A DNA stretch of 64,000 nt from NCBI RefSeq assembly GCF_902506455.1, contig NZ_LR733844.1, positions 1,857,661-1,921,660 on the forward strand, given 5' to 3'. Source of the stretch: Sphingomonas sp. 8AM (lineage in GTDB: Bacteria; Pseudomonadota; Alphaproteobacteria; Sphingomonadales; Sphingomonadaceae). Both the position numbers and the translations under genes were made by a program. Position 1 is the stretch's first letter. The number at the start of each line of letters is the position of its first letter. The notes below the pieces were generated by a model that was given only the letters and a program-made list of their open reading frames with translations, made no database searches and was not told the DNA's origin. Below are positions 46,018 to 54,622 of the stretch, in pieces.

Positions 46018-46344
46018 TTACCCCGCGCCGCTTTCGTTCAAGAACGTCCGCAGCCGATCGGCCATGTCCTGCAGCGTCACTTGCGCGATGTCGTCGACAG
46101 CGCCATGCGAGGTGCGCAGCAGGTCGGCGATCGCCAGCTGGATCTGCGTGATATGATCGATACGCTGAAGGCTCGCCATGTGCCGGCGCAGCGTCGCGCC
46201 GTCGCTGCCCAGATCATAGGCGAGATCGGCCAGCATGCTCGATGCGAGCACCAGCTCGGCGGCGAGCGCCTGCGCGAGCGGGCGCGGCACGCCGCCGGCC
46301 GATACTTCCCCGTGTGCGGGGAGCATCGCCGCCGCGGCGCTCAT
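46018..46344 (-). CDS. Small helical protein of the che operon with a DxxxQ element
   Basis: 108 residues from ATG 46344, which overlaps the end of the second CheB gene by four bases (ATGA), so it is translationally coupled and the last gene of the operon. It appears wholly alpha-helical: a helix at about 22-45, then 49-80 and 83-103. The segment ASLQRIDHITQIQ (Gln60, Asp63, Gln67) has the DxxxQ spacing of the CheZ phosphatase helix (DLTGQ in E. coli CheZ). The protein is half the size of CheZ and otherwise dissimilar. It could be a CheY phosphatase, a CheB2 partner or a phosphotransfer helper; none is proven. I do not recognise a named family. Confidence 0.75.
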   Translation of the reverse strand: MSAAAAMLPAHGEVSAGGVPRPLAQALAAELVLASSMLADLAYDLGSDGATLRRHMASLQRIDHITQIQLAIADLLRTSHGAVDDIAQVTLQDMADRLRTFLNESGAG

Positions 46345-47345
46345 TTCGAGCACATCTTCATGACGCCCGCCACCAGCGCGTCACTGGCGACCGGCTGCGA
46401 AACCATGCCGCGCGTCAGCGTATAGCCGCCGCCGCTCTCCGCCGGGGCGAAGGCATAACCGCCCGCGGCATTGAGCGCGCGCAAGCCGCCCGCGCCGTCT
46501 TCGTTCCCGTCGAGCAGCAGCACGCCGACCGCATTCGCCGCCGCTGCTTTCGCCGCAGAGGCGAACAGCAGCGAAATCGACGGGCGCTCGCCGGCGACTG
46601 GATCCTTGGGGAGCAGGCGCAGCGTGCCGTTTGGCCAGCTGTCGATGACCAGATGCGCGTCGCCATGCGGGGCGAGATAGATCGTGCCCTGTTCCGGCTT
46701 CACGCCGTCGGTCGCGACGACCACCTTCGCGGCGCATTGCTCCGCGAGCTTTTCGGCCATGCTCTCGACCATGCCCGGTCCGAGATGCTGGACGACCACG
46801 GTCGGCGGACAATTGGCCGGGAAGCCCGAGAACAGGTCGAAGATCGACTTGGTATTCGATGCATCGCCGCCCACCAGCAGCAGGCGACCGTTCCAGTCGA
46901 TCGGCGGCGACTTGGCGGACTTTGGCGCGCTCTTCGGCTTCAGGTCGGCCTTCTTGGCAGCCTTCAGCCGCTTGGCGAGCTTGGCGATGATCGCGTCCAG
47001 CTCGGCCGGCGCCGCGACGCGCGGCTTGGGGAAGCAATCGATCGCGCCGAGCCGCAGCGCCTCGATCGATTCCGCCGCGCCGTCCTGCGTACGGGTCGAG
47101 AACATGATGACCGGCATCGGCTTGGTGTCCATGATCTCGGCGAGGTAATCGAGGCCGCTCATCCCCGGCATCTCGACGTCGAGCGTCATCACGTCGGGGC
47201 GGGTGCTCTCCACCAGCCCGCGCGCTTCCGCCGCACCATCGGCCATGCCGACCACCTCCACGCCCGGGATCCGCTCGAGAGCGCCCGAGATCAGCGCGCG
47301 CATGGTCAACGAGTCGTCGACCACCAATACTTTCGTTCCAGCCAT
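46341..47345 (-). CDS. CheB-like response regulator with degenerate methylesterase domain
   Basis: 334 residues. The receiver domain (1-122) is intact: VDDS, phosphoacceptor Asp56 in MTLDVEMPG, Thr84 in FSTRT, Lys107 in CFPKP. A Lys/Pro/Ser-rich linker (about 128-150) leads to a CheB-type esterase domain. His187 (VVVQHLGP) and the Asp motif (GNEDGAGG) are kept, but the nucleophile loop reads VGGDASNT where CheB proteins have IGASTGG, placing Asp161 at the catalytic Ser. Methylesterase/deamidase activity is therefore doubtful. It follows cheW by about 37 bp in the operon and is coupled to the small protein downstream. A canonical cheB lies at 48810-49835. Confidence 0.88.
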   Translation of the reverse strand: MAGTKVLVVDDSLTMRALISGALERIPGVEVVGMADGAAEARGLVESTRPDVMTLDVEMPGMSGLDYLAEIMDTKPMPVIMFSTRTQDGAAESIEALRLGAIDCFPKPRVAAPAELDAIIAKLAKRLKAAKKADLKPKSAPKSAKSPPIDWNGRLLLVGGDASNTKSIFDLFSGFPANCPPTVVVQHLGPGMVESMAEKLAEQCAAKVVVATDGVKPEQGTIYLAPHGDAHLVIDSWPNGTLRLLPKDPVAGERPSISLLFASAAKAAAANAVGVLLLDGNEDGAGGLRALNAAGGYAFAPAESGGGYTLTRGMVSQPVASDALVAGVMKMCSK

Positions 47346-47382
47346 GACCCCGTCCTACATTACGCGCGTTAACTATGTGTTT

Positions 47383-47823
47383 TCAGGCGGCATCCGCCAT
47401 GGCGGCGCGCTCGACCAGCCGCTCCAGCGCCAGTACCAGGATCAGCCGCTGGTCGATCGTTGCCAGCCCGTCGAGGAATTGCTGCGCCGCCGAATCGCCC
47501 ATGTCGGGGAGCGGCTGCATGTCCTCGTTCTGGACGGTGACGATGTCGTTGACCGCGTCGACGATGATGCCCTGCAACTGCTCGCCAATCCGCACGACGA
47601 TGATGACATGACGCGCGGTCGGGTCGGTCATGCCCCAGCCGAGCCGGTGGCGAAGGTCGAGCACCGGGAGCACCACGCCGCGCAAATTTACCACGCCGCG
47701 CACGTGGCTGGGCACGTTCGGGAGCGGGGTGGCCGGCGACCAGGCACGGATCTCGCGGATCGCCATGATATCGACGCCCAGATACTGGTCGCCGAGCTGG
47801 AAGGTGATGAGCTGACGGGACAT
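47383..47823 (-). CDS. cheW: Chemotaxis coupling protein CheW
   Basis: 146 residues from ATG 47823 (MSRQLITFQLGDQYLG), supported by AAGGA upstream; an ATG at 47844 is an alternative. CheW couples receptors to CheA. It has the two SH3-like subdomains with GVDIMAIREIRAW, VPSHVRGVVNLRGVVLPVLDLR (the conserved NLRGxxxPxxDL signature) and the C-terminal GLATIDQRLILVLAL. It lies between cheY (20 bp upstream) and the CheB-like gene in the same operon. Normal length. Confidence 0.95.
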   Translation of the reverse strand: MSRQLITFQLGDQYLGVDIMAIREIRAWSPATPLPNVPSHVRGVVNLRGVVLPVLDLRHRLGWGMTDPTARHVIIVVRIGEQLQGIIVDAVNDIVTVQNEDMQPLPDMGDSAAQQFLDGLATIDQRLILVLALERLVERAAMADAA

Positions 47824-47843
47824 GGGGTTCGTTCCTTGTATCA

Positions 47844-48218
47844 TCAGTGCAGGACGCGGCGGATCGCGGCGGCGAGCTTTTCGGGGTGGAAGGGCTTGAC
47901 GATCCAGCCGGTCGCGCCGGCCTGGCGGGCGCGCTGCTTCTTCTCGTCGGAGCTTTCGGTGGTCAGCACCAGGATCGGCAGCGTGCGGCGGCCGTCGGCG
48001 CGAACGTTCTCGATCAGCCCGAAGCCATCCATGCGCGGCATGTTGATGTCGGTGATGAGCAGGTCGGGCTCATCCTCCTCGTCGAAGCTGGCGAGCGTCT
48101 CCAGCGCATGGACGCCGTCCTCGGCCTCGACGACGTGATAGCCGAGGTCGGTCAGCGCGGCGCGCAGCAGCATTCTCATGCTCGGCGAGTCGTCCACGGT
48201 CATGATCGTCTTGGTCAC
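47844..48218 (-). CDS. cheY: Single-domain response regulator CheY
   Basis: 124 residues from a GTG at 48218, preceded by AGGAG; an ATG six codons in (MTVDD) is the alternative. Receiver residues: Asp pair in TVDDSPSMR, phosphoacceptor in LLITDINMPRMDG, Thr in LVLTTES, Lys in WIVKPFHPEK. Phospho-CheY would bind the flagellar switch to change rotation. It lies between cheD and cheW in the operon. The Met-Arg-Met stretch after VDDSPS is usual for alphaproteobacterial CheY. Confidence 0.94.
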   Translation of the reverse strand: MTKTIMTVDDSPSMRMLLRAALTDLGYHVVEAEDGVHALETLASFDEEDEPDLLITDINMPRMDGFGLIENVRADGRRTLPILVLTTESSDEKKQRARQAGATGWIVKPFHPEKLAAAIRRVLH

Positions 48219-48252
48219 GGGTACTGGCTCCTGGGCAGAATTCGGGTCGAAA

Positions 48253-48813
48253 TCAGAAGAACTCGACGTCGCCGAGCGACGCGGGCGGCGGCGGCGGGGC
48301 AACCGGGCGGACGCGGACCACCGGCGCCGGGATCGACTGTTCGGTCACGACGCGGCATCGGGCGAGACCGACGGCCGGACGAAATTCGACGCGCCGCGCC
48401 CCATTGCCGCCGACGTCCTCGCCGACCAGCGGGATGCGCTCGTCGCGCAGGAAACGACGCGCGAACGCGATGTTGTCACCACCGATGTCGCGAAAGCCGG
48501 AGCGCATCGTGGCGCCGCCGAAAATTCGTGCCTTGAGCCGCGATCGCGCGCCACCCATCGCCAGCATCGCGTTGATGAGGACTTCCATCGCATAGACGCC
48601 GTAGCGCTGCATCGAGGCGGGATCGGAGGCATGTCCCTCCGCTAACAGATAGTGGTTAATACCTCCTACCTTGGCGATCGGATCGTAAAAACAGGCGGCG
48701 ATGCAGCTGCCGAGCACGGTGGTGAGTATCACGTCGGTCTCGTGGCTGACGCGGGTCTCCCCCTGTGCGACGGTGATGCGGCGAAAGCCGTCGCGAAGCG
48801 CGAGGCCCGTCAT
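48253..48813 (-). CDS. cheD: Chemoreceptor glutamine deamidase CheD
   Basis: 186 residues from ATG 48813, which overlaps the cheB stop (ATGA); a GTG three codons upstream is possible. CheD deamidates receptor glutamines and can bind CheC-like phosphatases. The catalytic Cys37 is in TTVLGSCIAACFYD and His54 in GGINHYLLAEG, followed by the typical FGGATM loop and GGDNIAFARRFL. The C-terminus has a proline-rich tail (VAPPPPPASLGDVEFF) not found in short CheDs. It is part of the che operon between cheB and cheY. Confidence 0.95.
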   Translation of the reverse strand: MTGLALRDGFRRITVAQGETRVSHETDVILTTVLGSCIAACFYDPIAKVGGINHYLLAEGHASDPASMQRYGVYAMEVLINAMLAMGGARSRLKARIFGGATMRSGFRDIGGDNIAFARRFLRDERIPLVGEDVGGNGARRVEFRPAVGLARCRVVTEQSIPAPVVRVRPVAPPPPPASLGDVEFF

Positions 48814-49835
48814 GCACGACACTCCTGAAGCAACCGGGCGGCGATCCGGCGCAGCGGCATCTGCTGGACGACCGCGCCGATGCGGTGGGCGACCGCGGGC
48901 ATTCCGTAGACGACGCTAGATGCCTCGTCCTGGCCGATCGTCACCGAACCGACGTGCCGCATCGCCAGCATGCCCTCGGCACCGTCGGCGCCCATGCCCG
49001 TCAGGATCGCGCCGACCGCATCGGCGCCGGCGACGCGCGCGACCGACTGGAACAGCACGTCCACCGACGGCTGGTGCCCGCTCATCTTCGGTCCGGCGAG
49101 CAAGCGGCAATAGCGGCGGGTGGCCGGACCGGCGATCTCCAGATGCTGGTCACCACCGGGCGCCAGATAGACCTTGCCCGGACGCAGCACGGCGCCGGCA
49201 CGCGCTTCCTCGACGCTCGGCTTGCACAAACGGTCGAGTCGCGCAGCAAAGCTGGCGGTGAAGCTGGGCGGCATATGCTGCACGATTACCGTCGGCGGGC
49301 AGTTGACCGGGAAGCCCGACAACAGCTCGATCAGCGCCTCGACTCCACCGGTCGACGCGCCGACCGCGATCATCGACTGGTCACGCGGCGTGTAATCGGC
49401 CGCAGGCGCCGGTTCGGGCGCCCGCGGCGCCGATGCGACGCTACGTCCGCGCGATCCCGACGCGGCGCGGACCAGCGCGGGCAGCCGGATCGCGTCATCG
49501 GGGCGGCGCAGGGCCAGCTTGTCGAAGCATTCGAAGGCACCCAGTTCGAGCGCGGCGATGCTGGCGTCGGCGCCTTCCGAGGTCAGTGTCGACAGCATCA
49601 CGACTGGAGTCGGGCGCAGCCGCATCAGCCGCTCGAGGAAGTCGAGGCCGTTCATGCCGGGCATTTCGATGTCGAGCGTGACGACGTCGGGATCGAGTTC
49701 CTTGATCCGGGCGCGCGCTTCCTCCGCGCTCGACGCGGTGCCGACGACCTGGATATCCGGGTCGCAGGCGAGCGTCCGCTGGATCAGCGCCTGCATGGTC
49801 AGCGAGTCGTCGACGACGAGGGTGCGGACGCTCAT
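48810..49835 (-). CDS. cheB: Protein-glutamate methylesterase/glutamine deamidase CheB
   Basis: 341 residues from ATG 49835. Receiver domain with Asp55 (VTLDIEMPG), linker rich in Ala/Pro/Arg (about 127-150), then the esterase domain with the full triad: Ser161 in VGASTGGVEA, His187 in VQHMPPSF and Asp in ILTGMGADGAEG. Phosphorylated CheB removes methyl groups from chemoreceptors and so sets adaptation. It overlaps cheR upstream and cheD downstream by four bases each. It contrasts with the degenerate CheB-like protein at 46341-47345. Confidence 0.96.
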   Translation of the reverse strand: MSVRTLVVDDSLTMQALIQRTLACDPDIQVVGTASSAEEARARIKELDPDVVTLDIEMPGMNGLDFLERLMRLRPTPVVMLSTLTSEGADASIAALELGAFECFDKLALRRPDDAIRLPALVRAASGSRGRSVASAPRAPEPAPAADYTPRDQSMIAVGASTGGVEALIELLSGFPVNCPPTVIVQHMPPSFTASFAARLDRLCKPSVEEARAGAVLRPGKVYLAPGGDQHLEIAGPATRRYCRLLAGPKMSGHQPSVDVLFQSVARVAGADAVGAILTGMGADGAEGMLAMRHVGSVTIGQDEASSVVYGMPAVAHRIGAVVQQMPLRRIAARLLQECRA

Positions 49836-50689
49836 GCGCGCACCTTCAGATAGGCGGTGCGGCCCACGCAGTCGAACCGCGAGGCAACCTCGGGCGACAG
49901 CCGCTCCGAATGGCCGATGTACAGCATCCCCCCGGTCTCCAGATGGTCGGCCAGCCGTGACTGCAGCTTGGCCTTTGTTGGTTCGTCGAAATAGATCATG
50001 ACGTTGCGGCAGCAGATCGCGTCGAACTTCCCCTTCATCGGCCACGGACCGAGCAGGTTGAGCGGGCGGAACGAGATCACGTCGCGCAGCGTCGGGTCGA
50101 CCACTAGCCGGTCGCTGACCCAGGTCGCGCGCAGCTTGGCCGGCACGGTGCGCAGCGTGTCCGCCGAGTAGCGGCCGGCGCGCGCCGTCTCCAGCACGCT
50201 GGGCGACACGTCGGTGGCGAGCATCCGCAGATCGCCCTTGAGCATCCGCTGCGCCGCCGACCGGTCGTGGCCGAGCGCAGCCATCAGCCAGGTATAGGGT
50301 TCCTCGCCGCTCGAACAGGCCGCCGACCACAGCCGCACGCGTCCGCCATTGGCAAGGCGTTGCGACAGCGTCGGCCACATCCGTTCGACGAAGTCCTCGA
50401 AGTGATGCGCCTCGCGGAAGAAGCTGGTGTGGTTGGTGGTCAGCGCATCCAGCATCCGGTTGCGCTCGTCCTCGTCCTCCTCGATCACCTTCAGATAGGC
50501 GGAGACGCTGGTCAGCCCGCAGGCGCGCACGCGCGGCGCGACCCGGCCATAGACCAGCTGCGACTTGCCCTCCGGCAGCAGGATGCCGAGCGTTTCGTAG
50601 ACGATCCGCGCGATCTTCTGGTGATCGGCTGGCGAGAAGTCGAATTCCCGTTTTGCCGAGGAAATGGGGAGGGCGAGCGCGACCGTCAC
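49832..50689 (-). CDS. cheR: Chemotaxis protein methyltransferase CheR
   Basis: 285 residues from a GTG at 50689 overlapping the cheA stop. It methylates receptor glutamates with S-adenosylmethionine. N-terminal helical domain with ALTTNHTSFFREAHHF (family signature), SAM-binding VRLWSAACSSGEEPYTWLMA, MLATDVSPSVLETARAG, and the late ICCRNVMIYFDEPTKAKL. The extra beta-subdomain that in some CheRs binds the receptor pentapeptide appears present, which fits the DDWSAF tail of the nearby receptor. Start and stop overlap cheA and cheB by four bases. Confidence 0.96.
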   Translation of the reverse strand: MTVALALPISSAKREFDFSPADHQKIARIVYETLGILLPEGKSQLVYGRVAPRVRACGLTSVSAYLKVIEEDEDERNRMLDALTTNHTSFFREAHHFEDFVERMWPTLSQRLANGGRVRLWSAACSSGEEPYTWLMAALGHDRSAAQRMLKGDLRMLATDVSPSVLETARAGRYSADTLRTVPAKLRATWVSDRLVVDPTLRDVISFRPLNLLGPWPMKGKFDAICCRNVMIYFDEPTKAKLQSRLADHLETGGMLYIGHSERLSPEVASRFDCVGRTAYLKVRA

Positions 50690-52920
50690 GCGGCGTGCGC
50701 CAGCTGGCCGCGGCGCGAGCGCTGCGAGGTGAGCGCATCGACGTCGATGATGAGCGCGACGCGCCCGTCACCGAGGATCGTGGCCCCCGCCAGCCCGTCG
50801 ATCGCCTGATAATTGGCCTCGAGGCTCTTCACGACCACCTGCCGCTGGTCCTGGATCGAGTCGACCAGCAACGCTGCCTGACCCTGATCGCCCTCGACGA
50901 CGATCAGCACCGCTTTTTCCGGGTTGCGCTCGCCGCCGCCAATCCCGAGCTGCTCGGCGACCGGGTAGATCGGCACGTAGGAGCCGCGCACGTCGAGCAC
51001 CGAACCGTTGATGCCGATCGCGGTGACCGAGCGGTCGGATGGACGCAGGCTCTCGACGATATGGCTGAGCGGGATCACGAACGTCTGGTCGCCGACCGTG
51101 ACGATCATCCCATCGACCACGGCGAGCGTCAGCGGCAGGCTGAGCGAGAAGCTGGAGCCGGAACCGAACTTCGAATGGATGCCGATCCGGCCGCCGAGCG
51201 CCTGGACGTTCTTGCGCACCACGTCCATGCCGACGCCGCGGCCCGAGATGTTCGAGACGGTCGCCGCGGTCGAGAAGCCGGGCGCGAAGATCAGATTGTC
51301 GACTTCCTCGTCGCTTAGCACCGCATCGGGCAGGATGATCCCGCGCTCGACCGCCTTGGCGCGCACGCGCGTGCGATCGATTCCGCGACCGTCGTCGGCG
51401 ACGGTGATGACGATCCGGCCCGAATGATGCGCGGCCGACAGCGTGACAACGCCGGTTTCGGGCTTGCCCGCCTTGATGCGCTCCTCGGTGGTTTCCAGAC
51501 CATGGTCGACCGCGTTGCGGATCAGGTGGGTCAGCGGTTCGCCGATGCGCTCGACGACCGTCTTGTCGACCTCGGTCATCTCGCCCTCGATGTCGAGGCG
51601 GACGCGCTTGCCGGTCTCGCCTTCCAGCTCGCGGATGATACGCGGTACGCGGCTGAAGACGGTCTTCATCGGCTGCGCGCGGATCGCCATCGTCGATTCC
51701 TGAAGCTCGCGCGTCAGGTGATCGAGATCGGTCAGCTCGGAGATGCCCGCCATCTCGTTTTCGCTCAGCCGCTGCGCGAGCATTGCCTGCGTGATGACCA
51801 GCTCGCCGACCAGATTGACGAGCCGGTCGAGCTTGTCGAGATCGACCCGAATCGTTTGCGCGACCGGGGTCGGTGGCGGCACCGGCGCGACGGCGACCGG
51901 GCGCGGTGCGGCGGCGGCAGCGGGCGCTGCGACGGGCGCAGCGGTGGCGGGAACAGGCACCACGGCCGGTGACGGCGCAGCGGCCGGGGCCGGGGCCGCC
52001 GTCGGGGCGATGACCGCCGGCTCGGGAGCGGCGGGCGCAGCAAGCGGTGCGACCTTCGGAGCCACGGCGACCACGATCGTCGGCGGCGCTGCAACCGGCA
52101 AGGTCGCGACGCGCTCCAGTGTCAGCGCGCACCCATCGGTGAATTCGAACACCGCGCGGATATCGTCTTCCTCGACGGTGCCGGGCAGCGCGATGCGCCA
52201 CGCCAGATACGACCGCTCGGGATCGAGCGTCGCGAGCGGCGGCAGCGTGTCGGCGTCGCACGACAGCACCTTGGCGTCCATCCGCAGCAGTTCACGCAGC
52301 AGCAACAGCGGCTCGCCGCCATTGTCCAGCGCGTTGGCGGGCGGACGGAAGGTCAGCAGCCAGCCGGGCGTCGGCGGCGCCGAGTCGAAATCCTCGAGTT
52401 CGAGCGGCGGCGGCGCGTTGACGCCGTCCAGCATCGCCATCAGATCGTCGAAATCGTCGCTGACGCCGACCGGGGCGTCCTCGATCACCGCGGCAGGCGC
52501 CGGAGCCGGAGCCTCGACCGCCGGGGCAGCGCCGCCCGGCGCCTCGCCGGTCGATGCCGCGATCAGCCTTGCCAGCATCGCCGCGTCGTCCGGCGCATCG
52601 CCGCCATCGCGCGCCGCGGCGACGTGATCGGCCAGCATGTCGAACGCCGCGACGATCAGGTCCACCAGCGGCGGGGTCAGCGCGAGCGACTCGCTGCGCA
52701 GCAGATCGAGCAACGTCTCGTACTGATGGGTATAGGCCTGCAGCCGTTCGTGCCCGAACGCGCCCGCGCCGCCCTTGATCGAGTGGACCGCACGGAAGAT
52801 GCCGTTGATCGTCTCGCCGTCATATTGCTGGTCGCGAAGCGCGGCGAACGCGCTTTCCATGCCGGCCAGACCTTCCTCACATTCCTGGAAGAAGATCTGC
52901 TGGATTGCATCGAGGTCCAA
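50686..52920 (-). CDS. cheA: Chemotaxis histidine kinase CheA
   Basis: 744 residues from a TTG at 52920, chosen because the conserved CheA N-terminus (DLDAIQQIFFQECEE) begins right there and GGAG lies seven bases upstream. Domain order: HPt (about 1-110, phosphoacceptor His in RAVHSIKGGAGAFG), a regulator-binding-like middle domain (about 210-310), a long Ala/Pro-rich linker, dimerisation helices (VNLVGELVITQAMLAQRL), the HATPase domain (IRNAVDHGLET, DDGRGIDRTRVR, SGRGVGMDVV) and a CheW-like domain to the end. It transfers phosphate to CheY and CheB. The non-ATG start may limit its level relative to downstream genes. It overlaps cheR by four bases. Confidence 0.95.
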   Translation of the reverse strand: MDLDAIQQIFFQECEEGLAGMESAFAALRDQQYDGETINGIFRAVHSIKGGAGAFGHERLQAYTHQYETLLDLLRSESLALTPPLVDLIVAAFDMLADHVAAARDGGDAPDDAAMLARLIAASTGEAPGGAAPAVEAPAPAPAAVIEDAPVGVSDDFDDLMAMLDGVNAPPPLELEDFDSAPPTPGWLLTFRPPANALDNGGEPLLLLRELLRMDAKVLSCDADTLPPLATLDPERSYLAWRIALPGTVEEDDIRAVFEFTDGCALTLERVATLPVAAPPTIVVAVAPKVAPLAAPAAPEPAVIAPTAAPAPAAAPSPAVVPVPATAAPVAAPAAAAAPRPVAVAPVPPPTPVAQTIRVDLDKLDRLVNLVGELVITQAMLAQRLSENEMAGISELTDLDHLTRELQESTMAIRAQPMKTVFSRVPRIIRELEGETGKRVRLDIEGEMTEVDKTVVERIGEPLTHLIRNAVDHGLETTEERIKAGKPETGVVTLSAAHHSGRIVITVADDGRGIDRTRVRAKAVERGIILPDAVLSDEEVDNLIFAPGFSTAATVSNISGRGVGMDVVRKNVQALGGRIGIHSKFGSGSSFSLSLPLTLAVVDGMIVTVGDQTFVIPLSHIVESLRPSDRSVTAIGINGSVLDVRGSYVPIYPVAEQLGIGGGERNPEKAVLIVVEGDQGQAALLVDSIQDQRQVVVKSLEANYQAIDGLAGATILGDGRVALIIDVDALTSQRSRRGQLAHAA

Positions 52921-52952
52921 GGTCGGGCTCCTGCGCGAAAAATGTCTTGAGG

Positions 52953-53216
52953 TCAGGCGGCGGTAAGGACGTCGATCGCGGCGATCTCGCCGGCCTCGAC
53001 CATCGCGACGCTCGGAAAGGCGACCTGCCACGACAGGCAGCGCGCCACCGCGGCGGCGCGCGCCGCGGCCAGTACCTGCAGGCACGCCTGTCCGATCTGG
53101 TCGACGGCCGCGGCATCGATCGCGACCGGGGCGCCGGCCTCGATCAGCTTTTGCAACGACTGGCGCAGCGGCGCGGCCGCGGCGGTATCCAGTCGGGGGC
53201 TCAGGACGATCGACAT
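52953..53216 (-). CDS. STAS-domain protein at the head of the che operon
   Basis: 87 residues from ATG 53216, with AGGAA eight bases upstream. It has the STAS (anti-sigma antagonist-like) pattern: VLSPRLDTAAAAPLRQSLQK, VAIDAAAVDQIGQACLQVLAA, then a helix and final strand. The usual phosphorylatable Ser (DSSG-type loop) is replaced by QIGQACLQ, as in the STAS proteins encoded next to cheA in many alphaproteobacteria. It lies 32 bp upstream of cheA. Its role in chemotaxis is not established; it may be a structural or scaffold partner. Confidence 0.85.
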   Translation of the reverse strand: MSIVLSPRLDTAAAAPLRQSLQKLIEAGAPVAIDAAAVDQIGQACLQVLAAARAAAVARCLSWQVAFPSVAMVEAGEIAAIDVLTAA

Positions 53217-53512
53217 CGCGAAATTTCCTGTCAGATGACGGTAGGATAGGCGGGGTCGAAGCGATGTACGGTCATGATCGTCCTTCCCTTCCCGGATGAG
53301 CCGACCGCACTTTTTTACAAAGACGGCAGACCAGTCAGCGGTGGATGTGCACGATCTCTCCTAAGATGACGTTAAATGTCCCGGCCGGGGTGATGCCGCC
53401 CTGAAAGCATTCGGCAGTTAATACGATCACAACCAATGCCTTGCATGGGTTTGGGTGTGATCGGCGAGGATGTCGGCGGGGTAGTATGTTGTTGCAGACA
53501 TCGAGGACGGCC
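53217..53512. other. Divergent intergenic region between the che operon and the DUF2332 gene
   Basis: 296 bp with no convincing gene beyond a possible upstream extension of the DUF2332 gene. It should hold the che operon promoter on the minus strand. I found no clear sigma-28 or sigma-54 match by eye. Confidence 0.4.
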
Positions 53513-54541
53513 ATGCCGGAATGGGGAACGGGAGAATTGCTGCGGCAGTCCGCCGTGATGCGGGCGATCGGGTCGCCGTTCGTCGCAGGGATACTGGCGG
53601 CGGCGGAGCGACAGCTTCATCACGCGCCGCGCACGCAGGCGATGCTGCTGGACTGGCCGGGGGATCCGGCGGCAGCGGCGGTCGCGATGCGGTTGAACGC
53701 CGCGCTCCACTTGCTCGCCCGGCGCAATACGCCGCCGGTGCTGGGCGCGCTGTATCGCGGCGAACATGGCGATGTCGACGGTGCGGTGCGCGCCGCTTTC
53801 GTCGCGCACGATGCGCTGGTGGCGCAATGGCTGCGCGACACGCCGCAGACCAATGAGGTCGGGCGCGCGGCGGCGATCCTCGCGGCGCTGAAAGAGGTGG
53901 TCGCGCGCGCCGAGCTGCCGGTCGAGCTGATTGAACTGGGATCGAGCGCCGGGCTCAACCTCAATCTGGCGCGCTATCGCTACGATCTGGGCGGAGTCGT
54001 CGCCGGGCCGGCCGAGGCGGCGGTGTATGTCGCCCCCGAATGGCGCGGCGCGCCGCCGCCGGACCGGGCTGTCGAGGTCGTCGCGGCCGAGGGCGTCGAC
54101 CTTCATCCGCTCGATGCGAACGACACGGCGACGTGCGAGCGATTGATGGCCTATGTCTTCGCCGATCAGCCGGCACGCGCCGCGCGCCTTGCCGCCGCGC
54201 TTGAGGTTGCGCGGCGTTTTCCGCCGCGGATCACGCGCGCCGATGCCACGACGTGGCTGGCGCAGCGGCTCGACACCGTGCAGCCCGCCGGTCGCTGGCG
54301 GGTGATCTTCCACTCGATGGTGGCGCAATATGTCGGAACGGCCGAACGCGCGGTGCTGGAGCGCAGCATCGCTGCCGCCGGGGCGCGCGCCAATGCGGCA
54401 CAGCCGCTGGCGCGAATCGCCTTCGAGTGGAACCCGGGTCGCACCGCGGTTGAGCTGCGACTCACCTGCTGGCCCGAGGGCGACACCCGCGTGCTGGCGA
54501 TCTGCCATCCCTATGGCGCGTGGATTGAATGGCTTAGGTGA
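53513..54541 (+). CDS. DUF2332-family protein
   Basis: 342 residues from ATG 53513 (MPEWGTGELLRQSAVMRAIG), supported by GAGG six bases upstream; in-frame ATGs at 53441 and 53486 are alternatives. The segments LNAALHLLARRN, VELIELGSSAGLNLNLARY (a glycine motif like a Rossmann methyltransferase) and IFHSMVAQYV are typical of DUF2332, thought to have a methyltransferase-like fold but no known activity. It is not obviously linked to chemotaxis; it merely separates the che operon from the receptor gene. A 81-bp gap precedes the receptor. Confidence 0.82.
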   Translation: MPEWGTGELLRQSAVMRAIGSPFVAGILAAAERQLHHAPRTQAMLLDWPGDPAAAAVAMRLNAALHLLARRNTPPVLGALYRGEHGDVDGAVRAAFVAHDALVAQWLRDTPQTNEVGRAAAILAALKEVVARAELPVELIELGSSAGLNLNLARYRYDLGGVVAGPAEAAVYVAPEWRGAPPPDRAVEVVAAEGVDLHPLDANDTATCERLMAYVFADQPARAARLAAALEVARRFPPRITRADATTWLAQRLDTVQPAGRWRVIFHSMVAQYVGTAERAVLERSIAAAGARANAAQPLARIAFEWNPGRTAVELRLTCWPEGDTRVLAICHPYGAWIEWLR

Positions 54542-54622
54542 AAACGGCGCCTTTATGGATGTTTAACTAAGCCGCGTTAATCGCGTCATGATCAACGGGC
54601 CCGTCGGGCAGAAAGACCAGAG

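Noticed and set aside
53217..53512. Sigma-28 or sigma-54 promoter for the che operon
   Set aside because: I searched both strands by eye and found no adequate match to either consensus.
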